From contig QGUZ01000046.1 in NCBI GenBank assembly GCA_003242605.1, positions 1 to 24,829 on the forward strand: 24,829 nt of DNA, in the 5' to 3' direction. Shown piece by piece: positions 5,633 to 13,500 of this stretch. The notes below the pieces were generated by a model, which did no database searches, had not been told where the DNA came from, and saw nothing but the letters and a program-made list of their open reading frames with translations. How positions within the stretch are numbered: position 1 is the first letter of the stretch; every line of letters starts with the position of its first letter. The stretch comes from Actinomycetota bacterium. GTDB taxonomy: Bacteria; Actinomycetota; Actinomycetes; Streptosporangiales; Streptosporangiaceae. The translations under genes and the position numbers were made by a program.

Positions 5633-7248
5633 TGCTCGGTCGGCCTGACACACGGATCGCTGGACGGTATCGCCTGGTCCGCCTCCTCGGCAGGGGCGGC
5701 ATGGGCGCCGTGTGGGTCGCCCAGGACGAGGCGCTGGGGCGGGAGGTCGCCGTCAAGGAGGTGATCCTGCCTCCCGCGGTCGACGAGGGCGACCGTGACG
5801 AGATTTTCGCCCGCATGGTCCGCGAGGCGCAGGCGGCCGGACAGCTCCGGCACCCGTCGATCGTGAGCGTGCACGACGTGGTGACCGAGCAGGGCCGGCC
5901 GTGGATCGTGATGGAGCTGCTGCGCGGCCGCAGCCTCCAGGACCTGCTCAAGGCCGGGGAGGTGCTGTCCCCGGAGCAGGTGGCGCGGCTCGGCGTCGAG
6001 CTGCTCGGCGCGCTCGCGGCCGCGCACGCCCAGGGCGTGCAGCACCGGGACGTCAAGCCCGCGAACGTCTTCCTGTGCGAGGACGGCCGCACCGTGCTCA
6101 CCGACTTCGGCATCGCCCGCGTGGAGGGGCAGGTGACGATCACCCGGTCGGGGGCGCTCGTCGGCTCGCCCGGGTACATCCCGCCCGAGCGGGTGCGCGG
6201 GGACCGCGGCGGGCCGCTGTCGGACGTGTGGTCGCTGGGCGCCACGCTGTACGCAGCCGTGGAGGGCAGGCCGCCGTTCCACGCGGCCTCTCCGGTCGCG
6301 GTGCTGCACAAGGTGCTCACCGAGGAGGCGCCGCCGCCGCAGCGGGCGGGCGCGGCGCTCGGCTCGGTGCTGCTGCGCATGCTCGCCCCGGATCCCGCCG
6401 AGCGGCCGGACACCGAGACCGCGGCCCGGCTGCTGCGCACGGTCGCCGACGGCGGGCAGGTGCGGCTTCCCCCGCCGCCGCCCCGGCCGATCGTGCCGCC
6501 CCGGCCGCCCGCCACCCTGCCGAGCGGCCCGCGCCGCCGGAGGGGGACCGGGATCGTCGTGGCGTCCGGCCTCGCCGGAATCGCCCTCGTCGCCGCCCTC
6601 GCCTGGTACGGCACCGTCCGCGACCGGCCGCCTCCGGTCGCCGCGGGCCGGGTGACCGCGCAGACCTCGCCGACGGCCGCCTCGCCGGTCGCCCCGCAGG
6701 TCACGCCGACGGTCGAGCAGGGCAAGTTCACCAAGCCCCTCGACTTCTGCACGCTGCTCACCGACGCGCAGGTCGGCAAGGTCCTTCCCGGCAGGTTCCG
6801 CAAGGGCCCGTCCTCCGACGGCGACGGCTGCCAGTGGGCCGCCGACGGCGCCGGGGTCGTTCTCGCGCCCATCAAGCCGTTCCTCGGCGAGAAGGAGTAC
6901 TGGGAGACGAGCCCGGAGGAGGCGCACGAGCGCTTCGTCAGCAACAGGAACCGTTCGAGGCCGTCGGACTCGATCATCTGGATGTGGACCGACATCGGCA
7001 TGCGCGGGACGATGCGGCTCAGCTCGACCGAGGCGCGCACCGTGAAGGGGATCGGCGAGGAGGCGTTCGCCGTCGACCTGAGCGCCAACGCCACCGGCAC
7101 CCGGGTGCGGTCCGAGGTGCAGTTCCGTGTCAGCAACCTGATCGTGTCGGCGGAGTACGCCGATCTCAACCCCGCACGGGCCGGCCGGGTCCGGGAGAAC
7201 GCGCTCACCCTCGCCCGGGCGGCCGCGAAGAAGCTCGCCGGGATGTGA
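5632..7248 (+). CDS. Membrane-anchored Ser/Thr protein kinase, first of array
   Basis: PknB-like receptor kinase of 538 residues with all catalytic parts: glycine loop GRGGMG (20-25), ATP lysine K42 in VAVK, catalytic loop HRDVKPAN (138-145, Asp 140), DFG (158-160) and activation segment GSPGYIPPE. A Pro/Arg-rich linker (about 278-305) leads to one membrane helix (307-327) and an extracytoplasmic domain of about 200 residues. That domain opens with DFCTLLTDAQVGKVLPG and has C373 and C400, a likely disulfide. It ends with GIGEEAFAV and FRVSNLIVSAEY; this pattern recalls the DUF3558-like lipoprotein domain, tentatively. The start ATG is leaderless. The next kinase begins 2 bases after the last base of this stop codon. 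Signal and targets are unknown. Confidence 0.92.
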   Translation: MLGRPDTRIAGRYRLVRLLGRGGMGAVWVAQDEALGREVAVKEVILPPAVDEGDRDEIFARMVREAQAAGQLRHPSIVSVHDVVTEQGRPWIVMELLRGRSLQDLLKAGEVLSPEQVARLGVELLGALAAAHAQGVQHRDVKPANVFLCEDGRTVLTDFGIARVEGQVTITRSGALVGSPGYIPPERVRGDRGGPLSDVWSLGATLYAAVEGRPPFHAASPVAVLHKVLTEEAPPPQRAGAALGSVLLRMLAPDPAERPDTETAARLLRTVADGGQVRLPPPPPRPIVPPRPPATLPSGPRRRRGTGIVVASGLAGIALVAALAWYGTVRDRPPPVAAGRVTAQTSPTAASPVAPQVTPTVEQGKFTKPLDFCTLLTDAQVGKVLPGRFRKGPSSDGDGCQWAADGAGVVLAPIKPFLGEKEYWETSPEEAHERFVSNRNRSRPSDSIIWMWTDIGMRGTMRLSSTEARTVKGIGEEAFAVDLSANATGTRVRSEVQFRVSNLIVSAEYADLNPARAGRVRENALTLARAAAKKLAGM

Positions 7249-7249
7249 G

Positions 7250-8737
7250 ATGACCGAGCTCGTCGGCGGACGCTACCGGCTGATCGAGCCCATCGGCGAG
7301 GGCGGCATGGGCGTCGTCTGGCGCTGCCACGACGAGAGCCTCGGCCGCCAGGTCGCGCTCAAGCGGGTACGGCTCGCGCCCGAGATCGCCCCGGAGGAAC
7401 GCGCCGAGCTGCGCGAGCGGGCGCTCGCCGAGGCGCGCGCCGCCGCCATGCTGCGGCACCCGTCGATCGTGGCCGTGCACGACGTGGTCGTCGAGGACGG
7501 CGGCGACCCGTCGATCGTCATGGAGCTCGTGCCCGGCCACTCGCTCGACCGGATCATCCGGGAGAACGGCCCGCTGCCCCCGGACCGGGCGGCGCGGATC
7601 GGCCTCGCCGTGCTGTCGGCGCTCGAGGCGGCGCACGCGGCCGGGGTGCTCCACCGGGACGTGAAACCGGCGAACGTGCTGATCACCGGCGACGGGCGGG
7701 TGGTGCTGTCCGACTTCGGGATCGCGCTGCTCGCCGACGCGCAGCCGGGCGCGCCGGTCGGCACGCCCGGCTACACCGCGCCCGAGTGCCTGCTCGGCAC
7801 CCCGGGCCAGGCCGCCGGTCCCGCCTCGGACCTGTGGGCGCTCGCCGCCACGATCTACACCGCCGTGGAGGGGCGGGGGCCGTACGAGCGGGAGACCGCC
7901 CTGGCCACGATCGGCGCCGTGCTCACCGAGCCGCCCGCCCCCTCGTCGAGCCCGCTGTGGCCGGTCCTCGCCGCGGCCCTCGAGCGGGAGCCGGAGCGGC
8001 GGCCGTCGCCCGCCGAGTTCCGGGCCCGGCTGGAGGCGGTGGCCCAGGGGGCGGCCCTCCCGGACACCCGGCCCGGGGGCGGGGGCGCGGCCAAGGGCGG
8101 CGTGCCGCTGCCGCTGGCGGCGGTGTCGCTGGTCGTCGCCGCACTGCTCGGGGCGGCCGCCGTGCTGGTGCCGCGGATCGCCACCGGCCCGGCCGCGGCC
8201 GCGGACCCGGTGCCGCCGGACGGGTCACCGGGCGCGTCGGCGAGCCCGTCGGCCACCCGGCCGCCGGGCCGGTTCGCCGCGCTGCCGCGGGCGTGCGGGC
8301 TGCTCACCGAGGAGCAGGCCGCGAAGGTGATCCCGCGGCCGTCGATCAGCCCCGACGGGACGGCAAAGTGCAGCTGGACTCCCGCCCGGGGAGGTTTGAC
8401 TCCACGGCTGTCGCTCGAACTCGACCTGGAGCAGCCGACGGGGACCGGATCCGAGGTGCTGTACGCCGCCGACCTGCTCGACGCGCGCCGCAAGGAGGCC
8501 GAGCGGCGCTACGGCCGCGACGGCGGGCAGGTGGTGCGCGACCTGCCCGGGGTGGGCGACGAGGCGATCGTGTGGTCGGACACCGAGTTCTCCCGTCATA
8601 AGGTGACGATCGTGTTCAGGGTGAGCAATCTGGTGGCGAAGCTGTCGCTGGAGCGCGAGGACGCCGACGGCGATTCCGGAATGCGCGACCAGGCGGTGGC
8701 GGCGGCCAAGTCGATCGTGGAGGCGTTGCGCCGATGA
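7250..8737 (+). CDS. Membrane-anchored Ser/Thr protein kinase, second of array
   Basis: Paralogue of the first kinase, 495 residues. Catalytic features are complete: GEGGMG (16-21), K38 in VALK, HRDVKPAN (135-142, Asp 137), DFG (155-157) and GTPGYTAPE. A Gly-rich linker precedes one membrane helix (about 286-306). The extracytoplasmic part starts CGLLTEEQAAKVIP with C349 and C374 (KCSW), and ends with GVGDEAIV and FRVSNLVAKLSLE, matching the same domain in its neighbours. The ATG is 1 base after the preceding stop codon, so translation is coupled. The next gene overlaps it by 4 bases (ATGA). It should be an active kinase; its substrates might include the adjacent pseudokinases, which is inference. 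Confidence 0.92.
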   Translation: MTELVGGRYRLIEPIGEGGMGVVWRCHDESLGRQVALKRVRLAPEIAPEERAELRERALAEARAAAMLRHPSIVAVHDVVVEDGGDPSIVMELVPGHSLDRIIRENGPLPPDRAARIGLAVLSALEAAHAAGVLHRDVKPANVLITGDGRVVLSDFGIALLADAQPGAPVGTPGYTAPECLLGTPGQAAGPASDLWALAATIYTAVEGRGPYERETALATIGAVLTEPPAPSSSPLWPVLAAALEREPERRPSPAEFRARLEAVAQGAALPDTRPGGGGAAKGGVPLPLAAVSLVVAALLGAAAVLVPRIATGPAAAADPVPPDGSPGASASPSATRPPGRFAALPRACGLLTEEQAAKVIPRPSISPDGTAKCSWTPARGGLTPRLSLELDLEQPTGTGSEVLYAADLLDARRKEAERRYGRDGGQVVRDLPGVGDEAIVWSDTEFSRHKVTIVFRVSNLVAKLSLEREDADGDSGMRDQAVAAAKSIVEALRR

Positions 8738-10053
8738 ACGGAATGGTCCTGGCCGGGCGGTACACGCTGGTGGAGGCGCTCGGCTCGGCGGGCCGTACCT
8801 GGCTCGCCCGCGACACCGTGCTCCACCGCGACGTCGCGGTCACCCGCATCCCGCTGCCGCCGGGCCCGCCCGAGGCGATCGAGGCGGTCCTCGCCGAGCC
8901 GCGGGCGGCCGCCGTGATCAACCACCCGGCCCTGGTCACGCTGCACGACGTGCTCACCGAGAACGGCGAGGCGTGCGTGTGCGACGACCACGTCCGGGGC
9001 CGCCCGCTCGACCGGATCGTCGCGGCGACGGGGCCGGGGTCGACCACGCACGCGGCCGAGATCGGCATGCGGGTGCTCAACGCCCTCGGCGTGATCCACT
9101 CCCGAGGCCGCACGCACCGCGCGGTCGTCCCGGCGAACGTGCTCGTCGCCGACACCGGCGACATCCTGCTCGCCGGGCTCGGCCTCGCCCCCGTGGACGG
9201 GACGCCCGCGGACCCCGCCGACGACCTGCGCGCGCTCGGCGCGACGCTGCTGTACGCCACCGAGGCGCGCACCCCGGAGACCGGCCCGCCGAGCGAGGGG
9301 CCGCTCGCCCAGCCGATCCACGCGCTGCTGTACGGCCCGCACGACACCGCCGCGATCCGCGCCGCCTTCGCGGCCGCCGCCTCCTCGGCCGCCGTGCCGT
9401 TCGCCCGCGCCCTGATCACCGACAACGGCCCGCCGACCGTGCCGAGCGGGCAGGCCGCGCCGCGCGGGCGCGGGCCGCTCCTCGCGGTCGCCGGGGCGGC
9501 GCTCGCCGTCGCGGCGGCGGGGGCGATCGCCCTGCCCCTCGTGCTCGATCGGGCCCCGGCGGCGGAGCCGTCGGCCACCCCGGCGGCGGCCGCCGCCACC
9601 ACCCCCACGGCCCGGCCCCGCCCGTCGCGCCCGGCCGACCCCTGCACGCGTCTCTCGGCGAGCTACCGGCCGTCCGCCACGCCCGGCAACACGTGCTCGG
9701 TGCGGATGGGCGACGCCTCCGTCACCATCAAGTCCCATCCCGACGAGGCGACCGCCCGGCAGATCTTCGCCGCGCTCCGCAGACGCCAGGCGGCCAAGGC
9801 GGGCTCGGACCTGATCGACGAGGGCGGGACGAGCCCGATCCGCAACGTGCGCGGCATCGGGGACGAGGGTTTCGCCCAGGACGGCTCGTCGACGCTGTTC
9901 TCCACCGCGACGAGCACCGTGTGGCTGCGCATCGACACCCTGACGGTCGAGGTGCAGGTCCTGACCAACGAGACCCGGGTGACGCCGCAGCTGCGGAACG
10001 CCGCGCTGCGGGCGGCGCGCACCGTGGCGGCCGAGCTCGCGGAGACGGCATGA
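8734..10053 (+). CDS. Receptor pseudokinase, third of array
   Basis: 439-residue paralogue with the fold but not the chemistry of a kinase. The glycine loop is degraded (GSAGRT). The ATP lysine position of VAxK is threonine (T37 in VAVTRI). The catalytic loop reads HRAVVPAN, so the catalytic Asp is Ala (A130) and the following Lys is Val. DFG is GLG (148-150), losing the metal-binding Asp. The C-lobe is short and lacks an APE motif. A membrane helix lies at about 247-271. The outer domain keeps two cysteines (C304, C321), only 17 apart, and GIGDEGFAQ. The frame is long, intact and coupled by ATGA overlap, so it is a selected scaffold rather than a pseudogene. Confidence 0.88.
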   Translation: MNGMVLAGRYTLVEALGSAGRTWLARDTVLHRDVAVTRIPLPPGPPEAIEAVLAEPRAAAVINHPALVTLHDVLTENGEACVCDDHVRGRPLDRIVAATGPGSTTHAAEIGMRVLNALGVIHSRGRTHRAVVPANVLVADTGDILLAGLGLAPVDGTPADPADDLRALGATLLYATEARTPETGPPSEGPLAQPIHALLYGPHDTAAIRAAFAAAASSAAVPFARALITDNGPPTVPSGQAAPRGRGPLLAVAGAALAVAAAGAIALPLVLDRAPAAEPSATPAAAAATTPTARPRPSRPADPCTRLSASYRPSATPGNTCSVRMGDASVTIKSHPDEATARQIFAALRRRQAAKAGSDLIDEGGTSPIRNVRGIGDEGFAQDGSSTLFSTATSTVWLRIDTLTVEVQVLTNETRVTPQLRNAALRAARTVAAELAETA

Positions 10054-10129
10054 CGGTGCCCGGGCGCTTAGCCGCCCGCGCCCGCCGTGCGCGGGGCCGC
10101 GGGCACGGGTGTGCGACGGGAGGTGCGGG

Positions 10130-11602
10130 ATGAACGGCACGCGGATCGAGCCGCTCGGCCCGCTCGGACCGGGCGCGCCCGGCCGTGCCCTGCTCGTACT
10201 CGACCACGCCACCGGCATGCAGGTGGCGGGGAAGCGGCTGACGCCGCCCGCAGGCGTGCCCGTGGACCGGATCCGGCAGGAGGCGATGGCGCTCGGCGGC
10301 GGGCACCCCTCGATCAACCCCGTGTTCGACGTGGTCGCGGACGGCGGCGCGGTGTGGGTGCTGTCCCAGGCCGTGCCCGGCCGGTCACTGCGGGCGGAGG
10401 TCCACCGGCGCGGCGCGCTCGGCCCGGCCGTGGCGGCGTCGATCGGCCTGGCCGTGCTGGCCGCGCTGACCTACGCGCACGAGCGCGGCATGGTGCACGG
10501 CAACCTGCACCCGGGCAACGTGCTGCTCGCGGTCGACGGCCGGATCTGGGTGGCCGACTTCGGGATCCCGTCGCTCGCCGCGGAGACCGTCGGCAGGCTG
10601 CCGGGCTTCACCGCGCCGGACGCCCCGTCCCCGGCGGGGGACCTGTGGTCGCTCGGCGCCGTGCTGTACACGGCGGCGATGGGCACGCCGCCGTTCGTGC
10701 ACGCCACCCCGGCGGCGACGGCGGAGGCCGCGCGGGAGGGGATCGCGCTCGAACCGTCCGACCCGTTCACCGCGCTGCTGCGGGACCTGCTCTCCCCGGA
10801 CCCGGCCCGCCGCCCGCACCCGGCCGTGATCCTCACCGTTCTGCAGAACACGGCCGGGGCGGCGACCCACGACATCCCGACCCGGGTGGCCGGGGACGCG
10901 GCGACCGGCCCGTGGTCCGCGCCGGCCGATCCGGCGGGCGGGGCCACGGCGCGCTCCGGCGGCCGCCGGGTGCGCGCGCAGCGCCTCGTGCCGGGGCTCG
11001 CCGGCGCCGCCGTGCTCGGCGCCGCCGCCGCGCTCTTCGTCCCGGCCGACCTCCTCCCCGCCGGCTCCCCGCGGGCGGCCGCGACCGCCTCCGCCACCCC
11101 CTCACCCGTCGCGCTGAACGTGGGGCCGTTCGCGAGGCTCCCCGACAAGCCGTGCGACCTGGTGCCCGACGATCTGGTGAGCGAGCTCGTCCCCAGGGGC
11201 GAGCGCAGCCCGGCCACCGGCTCCCGGGACCGCGGCACGTGCAGCTGGTACAGCGACTTCCAGGTGCAGGAGAACGACCGCGCCCGGCTGTCGGTCACCC
11301 TGGAGCTGGACGAGGACGAGGACGACGCCGAGCGGAGTTTCGCGTTCGACCGGCGCATCGAGCCGCGGCTCTCCGACGAGGTGCGCGAGGTCGCGGGCCT
11401 GGGCCACGAGGCCTTCACCTACCGCCGGGTGCGCCGCGAGGAGTGGCGCGAGTACCGGGTGGGCTACCGGGTCCGCGTCAGCAACGTGCGGATCACGGTC
11501 GAGTACAGCCGGGAGGTCGGCATCGACCCCGACGGCGCGGTCGCCCAGGGCGCCGAGCGGGTGGTGCGCGCCGTCATCGACGGCCTGCGTCGGCACGGCT
11601 GA
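10130..11602 (+). CDS. Receptor pseudokinase of HGN type, fourth of array
   Basis: 490-residue paralogue. I start at ATG 10130, which has GGGAGG (10118-10123) 6 bases upstream, rather than the GTG at 10109. The glycine loop is lost (LGPGAPGRAL) but the ATP lysine (K35 in VAGK) and DFG (143-145) remain. The catalytic loop reads HGNLHPGN (123-130): Arg to Gly, the catalytic Asp to Asn, and Lys to His, with the metal-binding Asn kept. It could bind nucleotide without phosphotransfer. A membrane helix lies at about 286-304. The outer domain has CDLVPDDLVSELVPRG, C342 and C371 (GTCSWY), an acidic patch EDEDDAE, and GLGHEAFTY. The gap from the previous gene is 76 bases. It ends the array. Confidence 0.88.
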   Translation: MNGTRIEPLGPLGPGAPGRALLVLDHATGMQVAGKRLTPPAGVPVDRIRQEAMALGGGHPSINPVFDVVADGGAVWVLSQAVPGRSLRAEVHRRGALGPAVAASIGLAVLAALTYAHERGMVHGNLHPGNVLLAVDGRIWVADFGIPSLAAETVGRLPGFTAPDAPSPAGDLWSLGAVLYTAAMGTPPFVHATPAATAEAAREGIALEPSDPFTALLRDLLSPDPARRPHPAVILTVLQNTAGAATHDIPTRVAGDAATGPWSAPADPAGGATARSGGRRVRAQRLVPGLAGAAVLGAAAALFVPADLLPAGSPRAAATASATPSPVALNVGPFARLPDKPCDLVPDDLVSELVPRGERSPATGSRDRGTCSWYSDFQVQENDRARLSVTLELDEDEDDAERSFAFDRRIEPRLSDEVREVAGLGHEAFTYRRVRREEWREYRVGYRVRVSNVRITVEYSREVGIDPDGAVAQGAERVVRAVIDGLRRHG

Positions 11603-11759
11603 CGCGGGCGAGGGCCGGCGGGCATCTCCCGGTCAGGGCGCCGCGCGGCGGCTCGGCGGGCGGCCGGGTGAACCCGACGATCCGTGTGGGCCACGGAATC
11701 CGTCGGTTTCTCCCTCCCGCACCTTCGGAATTCGGAACAAGTCGGGATAAATCTGCACA

Positions 11760-11772
11760 TTTCATCATGAAA
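11760..11772. promoter_or_regulatory. Inverted repeat in the leader of the acetyltransferase gene
   Basis: TTTCAT (11760-11765) and ATGAAA (11767-11772) form a perfect inverted repeat around one C, inside a 100-base AT-richer stretch between the kinase array and the ACT-GNAT gene. It is placed where an operator would be, about 80 bases before the start codon. No clear -35/-10 pair is visible in this 250-base spacer. Confidence 0.3.
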
Positions 11773-11853
11773 CGGCGTGGCCACTTTTGTGTAGCAGTTG
11801 CGTAACACCGGTCCGGCAGGCTGGTCGGCGAACCGGAGGGAGTGTTCACCAGC

Positions 11854-12885
11854 ATGGGGTTTCTCAGGATTCGCACGACCGTTGACGAACGACCGGGCCG
11901 GCTCGCCGGCCTCGCCGCCGCCATCGCCGCGAAGGACGGGAACATCCTCAACCTGAGCGTGCAGCCCGACAGCGACGGCACGGTGGACGAGTTCATCGCC
12001 GACATCCCGGCGTCGCCGGAGGCCGTGCGGACCGCGTTGGAGGAGGCCGGCGGGCGCCGGGTGCAGGTGGTGCCGGCCTCCGCCCACGAGCTCACCGACG
12101 AACCGACCCGGGCGCTGCTCATCGCCGCCCGGCTGCGGGCGACCCCGTGGCGGCTGCCCGAGCTCCTCGGCGAGCTGCTCCGCGCCGACGACGCCCGCTG
12201 GGTGTACGGGGCGGAGATCAGCGAGCTGCCCGACCCGACGCTGCTCACCGTGCCGGTCGCGCCCCGCCGCGCGGTACGGCTGCGCCGCAGCGGCCTGCCG
12301 TTCACGCTCACCGAGGCCGCCCGTGCCGCCGCGCTGGTCCGGCTCGCCCAGCCGCCCGCCGAGGAGTCCCGCGGCGCCGAGCGCACGGTCCGGCTCGCCG
12401 ACGGCACCGAGGTGACGATCCGGCCGCTCACGATGATGTACCGCGAGGCAGTGCGCGACCTGCACGAACGGTGCTCGCCGGAGACCCGCCGCAGCCGCTA
12501 CTTCGTCGCCTCGCCCACCCTCCCGGCCGGGTTCTTCGAGCGCATGTGCGACCGCAGCCGGGGCCGGTCGTTCGTGGTGGGCCACGACGGCCGCGTGGTG
12601 GCGCTCGCCGGGCTCACGTTCACCTCGGAGCCCGGCATCGGGGAGATCAACCTGCTCGTGGAGGACCGGTGGCAGGGCCGCGGCCTCGGCCGGATCCTCC
12701 TGGACATGCTCCTGCAGACCGCCCGTGACCTCGGCCTCGCCGAGGTGAAGGCGAACATGCTGTCGGACAACGCCCGCATGCGCCGGCTGCTCGTCTCGTT
12801 CGGCGCCACCCTGACGTACACCGACGACCCGGGCCTCATCGACGCCCGCATCCCCGTGGGGGTGCGGACCGCCGCCGTGCACTGA
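11854..12885 (+). CDS. ACT-domain GNAT N-acetyltransferase
   Basis: Predicted acetyl-CoA-dependent acyltransferase with an amino-acid-sensing head. I use ATG 11854 (MGFLRIRTTVDERPGRL), where the ACT fold begins; GTG 11842 is the alternative, but lies only 1 base after GGAGGG. Residues 1-75 are an ACT-like domain (LAGLAAAIAAKDGNILNLSVQPDSD is its core). A linker of about 100 residues follows. Residues from about 180 are GNAT, opening with TVRLADGTEVTIRPL and bearing the acetyl-CoA loop QGRGLG (274-279) after INLLVEDRW. ACT-GNAT protein acetyltransferases that respond to amino acids are known from actinomycetes; sharing their function is inference. It is monocistronic and followed by GC hairpins. 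Confidence 0.85.
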   Translation: MGFLRIRTTVDERPGRLAGLAAAIAAKDGNILNLSVQPDSDGTVDEFIADIPASPEAVRTALEEAGGRRVQVVPASAHELTDEPTRALLIAARLRATPWRLPELLGELLRADDARWVYGAEISELPDPTLLTVPVAPRRAVRLRRSGLPFTLTEAARAAALVRLAQPPAEESRGAERTVRLADGTEVTIRPLTMMYREAVRDLHERCSPETRRSRYFVASPTLPAGFFERMCDRSRGRSFVVGHDGRVVALAGLTFTSEPGIGEINLLVEDRWQGRGLGRILLDMLLQTARDLGLAEVKANMLSDNARMRRLLVSFGATLTYTDDPGLIDARIPVGVRTAAVH

Positions 12886-12894
12886 CCGCACTCC

Positions 12895-12963
12895 CGGCTC
12901 CCGGTGCCGTCGGCCGGAGCCGCGTGGTGCCTCGGGCCGCCCCGGCCGAGGAGGCGGGGCGGC
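12895..12963 (+). terminator. Two GC hairpins after the acetyltransferase gene
   Basis: Hairpin one is CGGCTCC (12895-12901) with GGAGCCG (12916-12922). Hairpin two is GCCGCCCC (12936-12943) with GGGGCGGC (12956-12963). Both have perfect arms and lie within 80 bases of the stop codon. Tandem GC stems without T runs are a plausible actinobacterial terminator. Confidence 0.5.
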
Positions 12964-12987
12964 AGGTGTTCGGGGGTTCCTCGTGAT

Positions 12988-13017
12988 CGCGGCGGGGGCC
13001 GCGGCGCCCCCGCCGCG
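12988..13017. other. Strong 12-bp GC hairpin
   Basis: CGCGGCGGGGGC (12988-12999) and GCCCCCGCCGCG (13006-13017) are perfectly complementary around a 6-base loop. This is the strongest local stem in the window. It may be a bidirectional terminator between the convergent flanking genes, or a structured RNA element. Confidence 0.5.
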
Positions 13018-13046
13018 GGGCCCGCCGGTCCTCCCTCCCTGCCCCC

Positions 13047-13113
13047 GGGGGGGGCCGGTGGGGGGGCCGCGGGGCGGGGCGGCCCACGCCGCGGGCGGGC
13101 CGAAGGGGGGGGG
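13047..13113 (+). other. G-run cluster with G-quadruplex potential
   Basis: On the + strand, runs of 8 G (13047-13054), 7 G (13060-13066), 4 G (13071-13074) and 4 G (13076-13079) are separated by 1-5 bases, meeting the usual quadruplex pattern. Another 9-G run is at 13105-13113. No coding function is seen. Such runs are also prone to length error in sequencing. Confidence 0.55.
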
Positions 13114-13500
13114 AGAACCCGTCGCCCGGAAAGCCCGCCGTACGGCGGTGCCGTGGCCGGGTGGCGGGTGGCATGGCCGAGCCGGCCGCTTGCGATGCCG
13201 AGACGGGGGCGTGGCGAGGCGCGGTCGTGGCGCGGCCGAGGGTGCGGATCGGGGCCGTCGCGCCGCCGTGCCGTACGTGCGCGCCGGCAGGTGAGAGAGC
13301 GGTGGGCGGAACCCGTCGCCTCCAGGGAGTCCCGCCTCGCCGCCGCATGGCTCGGGGGCCGAAGGCCGCCCGGTGAGGAACGTGGACGGGCCTGTGGGGT
13401 ACGGGCCGGGGCGGGCCGCGAAACCGATCCGGGCCCGCCGGCGCGCGTACCGGACGTCCGGCGCCGTCCTGGACCGGCCGCCGAGCGGCCGGGGAACGGG

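Larger units (their letters stand above)
12886..13500. other. Gene-free GC-extreme spacer
   Basis: About 615 bases between convergent genes. All frames here give Gly/Ala/Pro/Arg-rich low-complexity peptides with no ribosome site or family motif, so I call no gene. It holds the two terminator hairpins, a 12-bp hairpin (12988-13017) and long G runs (13047-13113). The rest is featureless GC-rich sequence. Confidence 0.6.

Noticed and set aside
8734..10053. Reading the third kinase gene as a pseudogene
   Set aside because: No frameshift or internal stop, normal domain order and precise ATGA coupling; loss of catalysis alone does not make it a dead gene.
8596..10317. 573-codon - strand frame antisense to the third kinase-like gene
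   Set aside because: Arg/Gly-rich shadow without motifs; the + strand frame aligns with its kinase neighbours and is coupled to them.
5156..11602. The small gene plus kinase array as a known anti-phage or NTPase conflict system
   Set aside because: No NTPase, nuclease, protease or other effector is present, and a GC palindrome separates the small gene from the kinases; the sequence does not support naming such a system.
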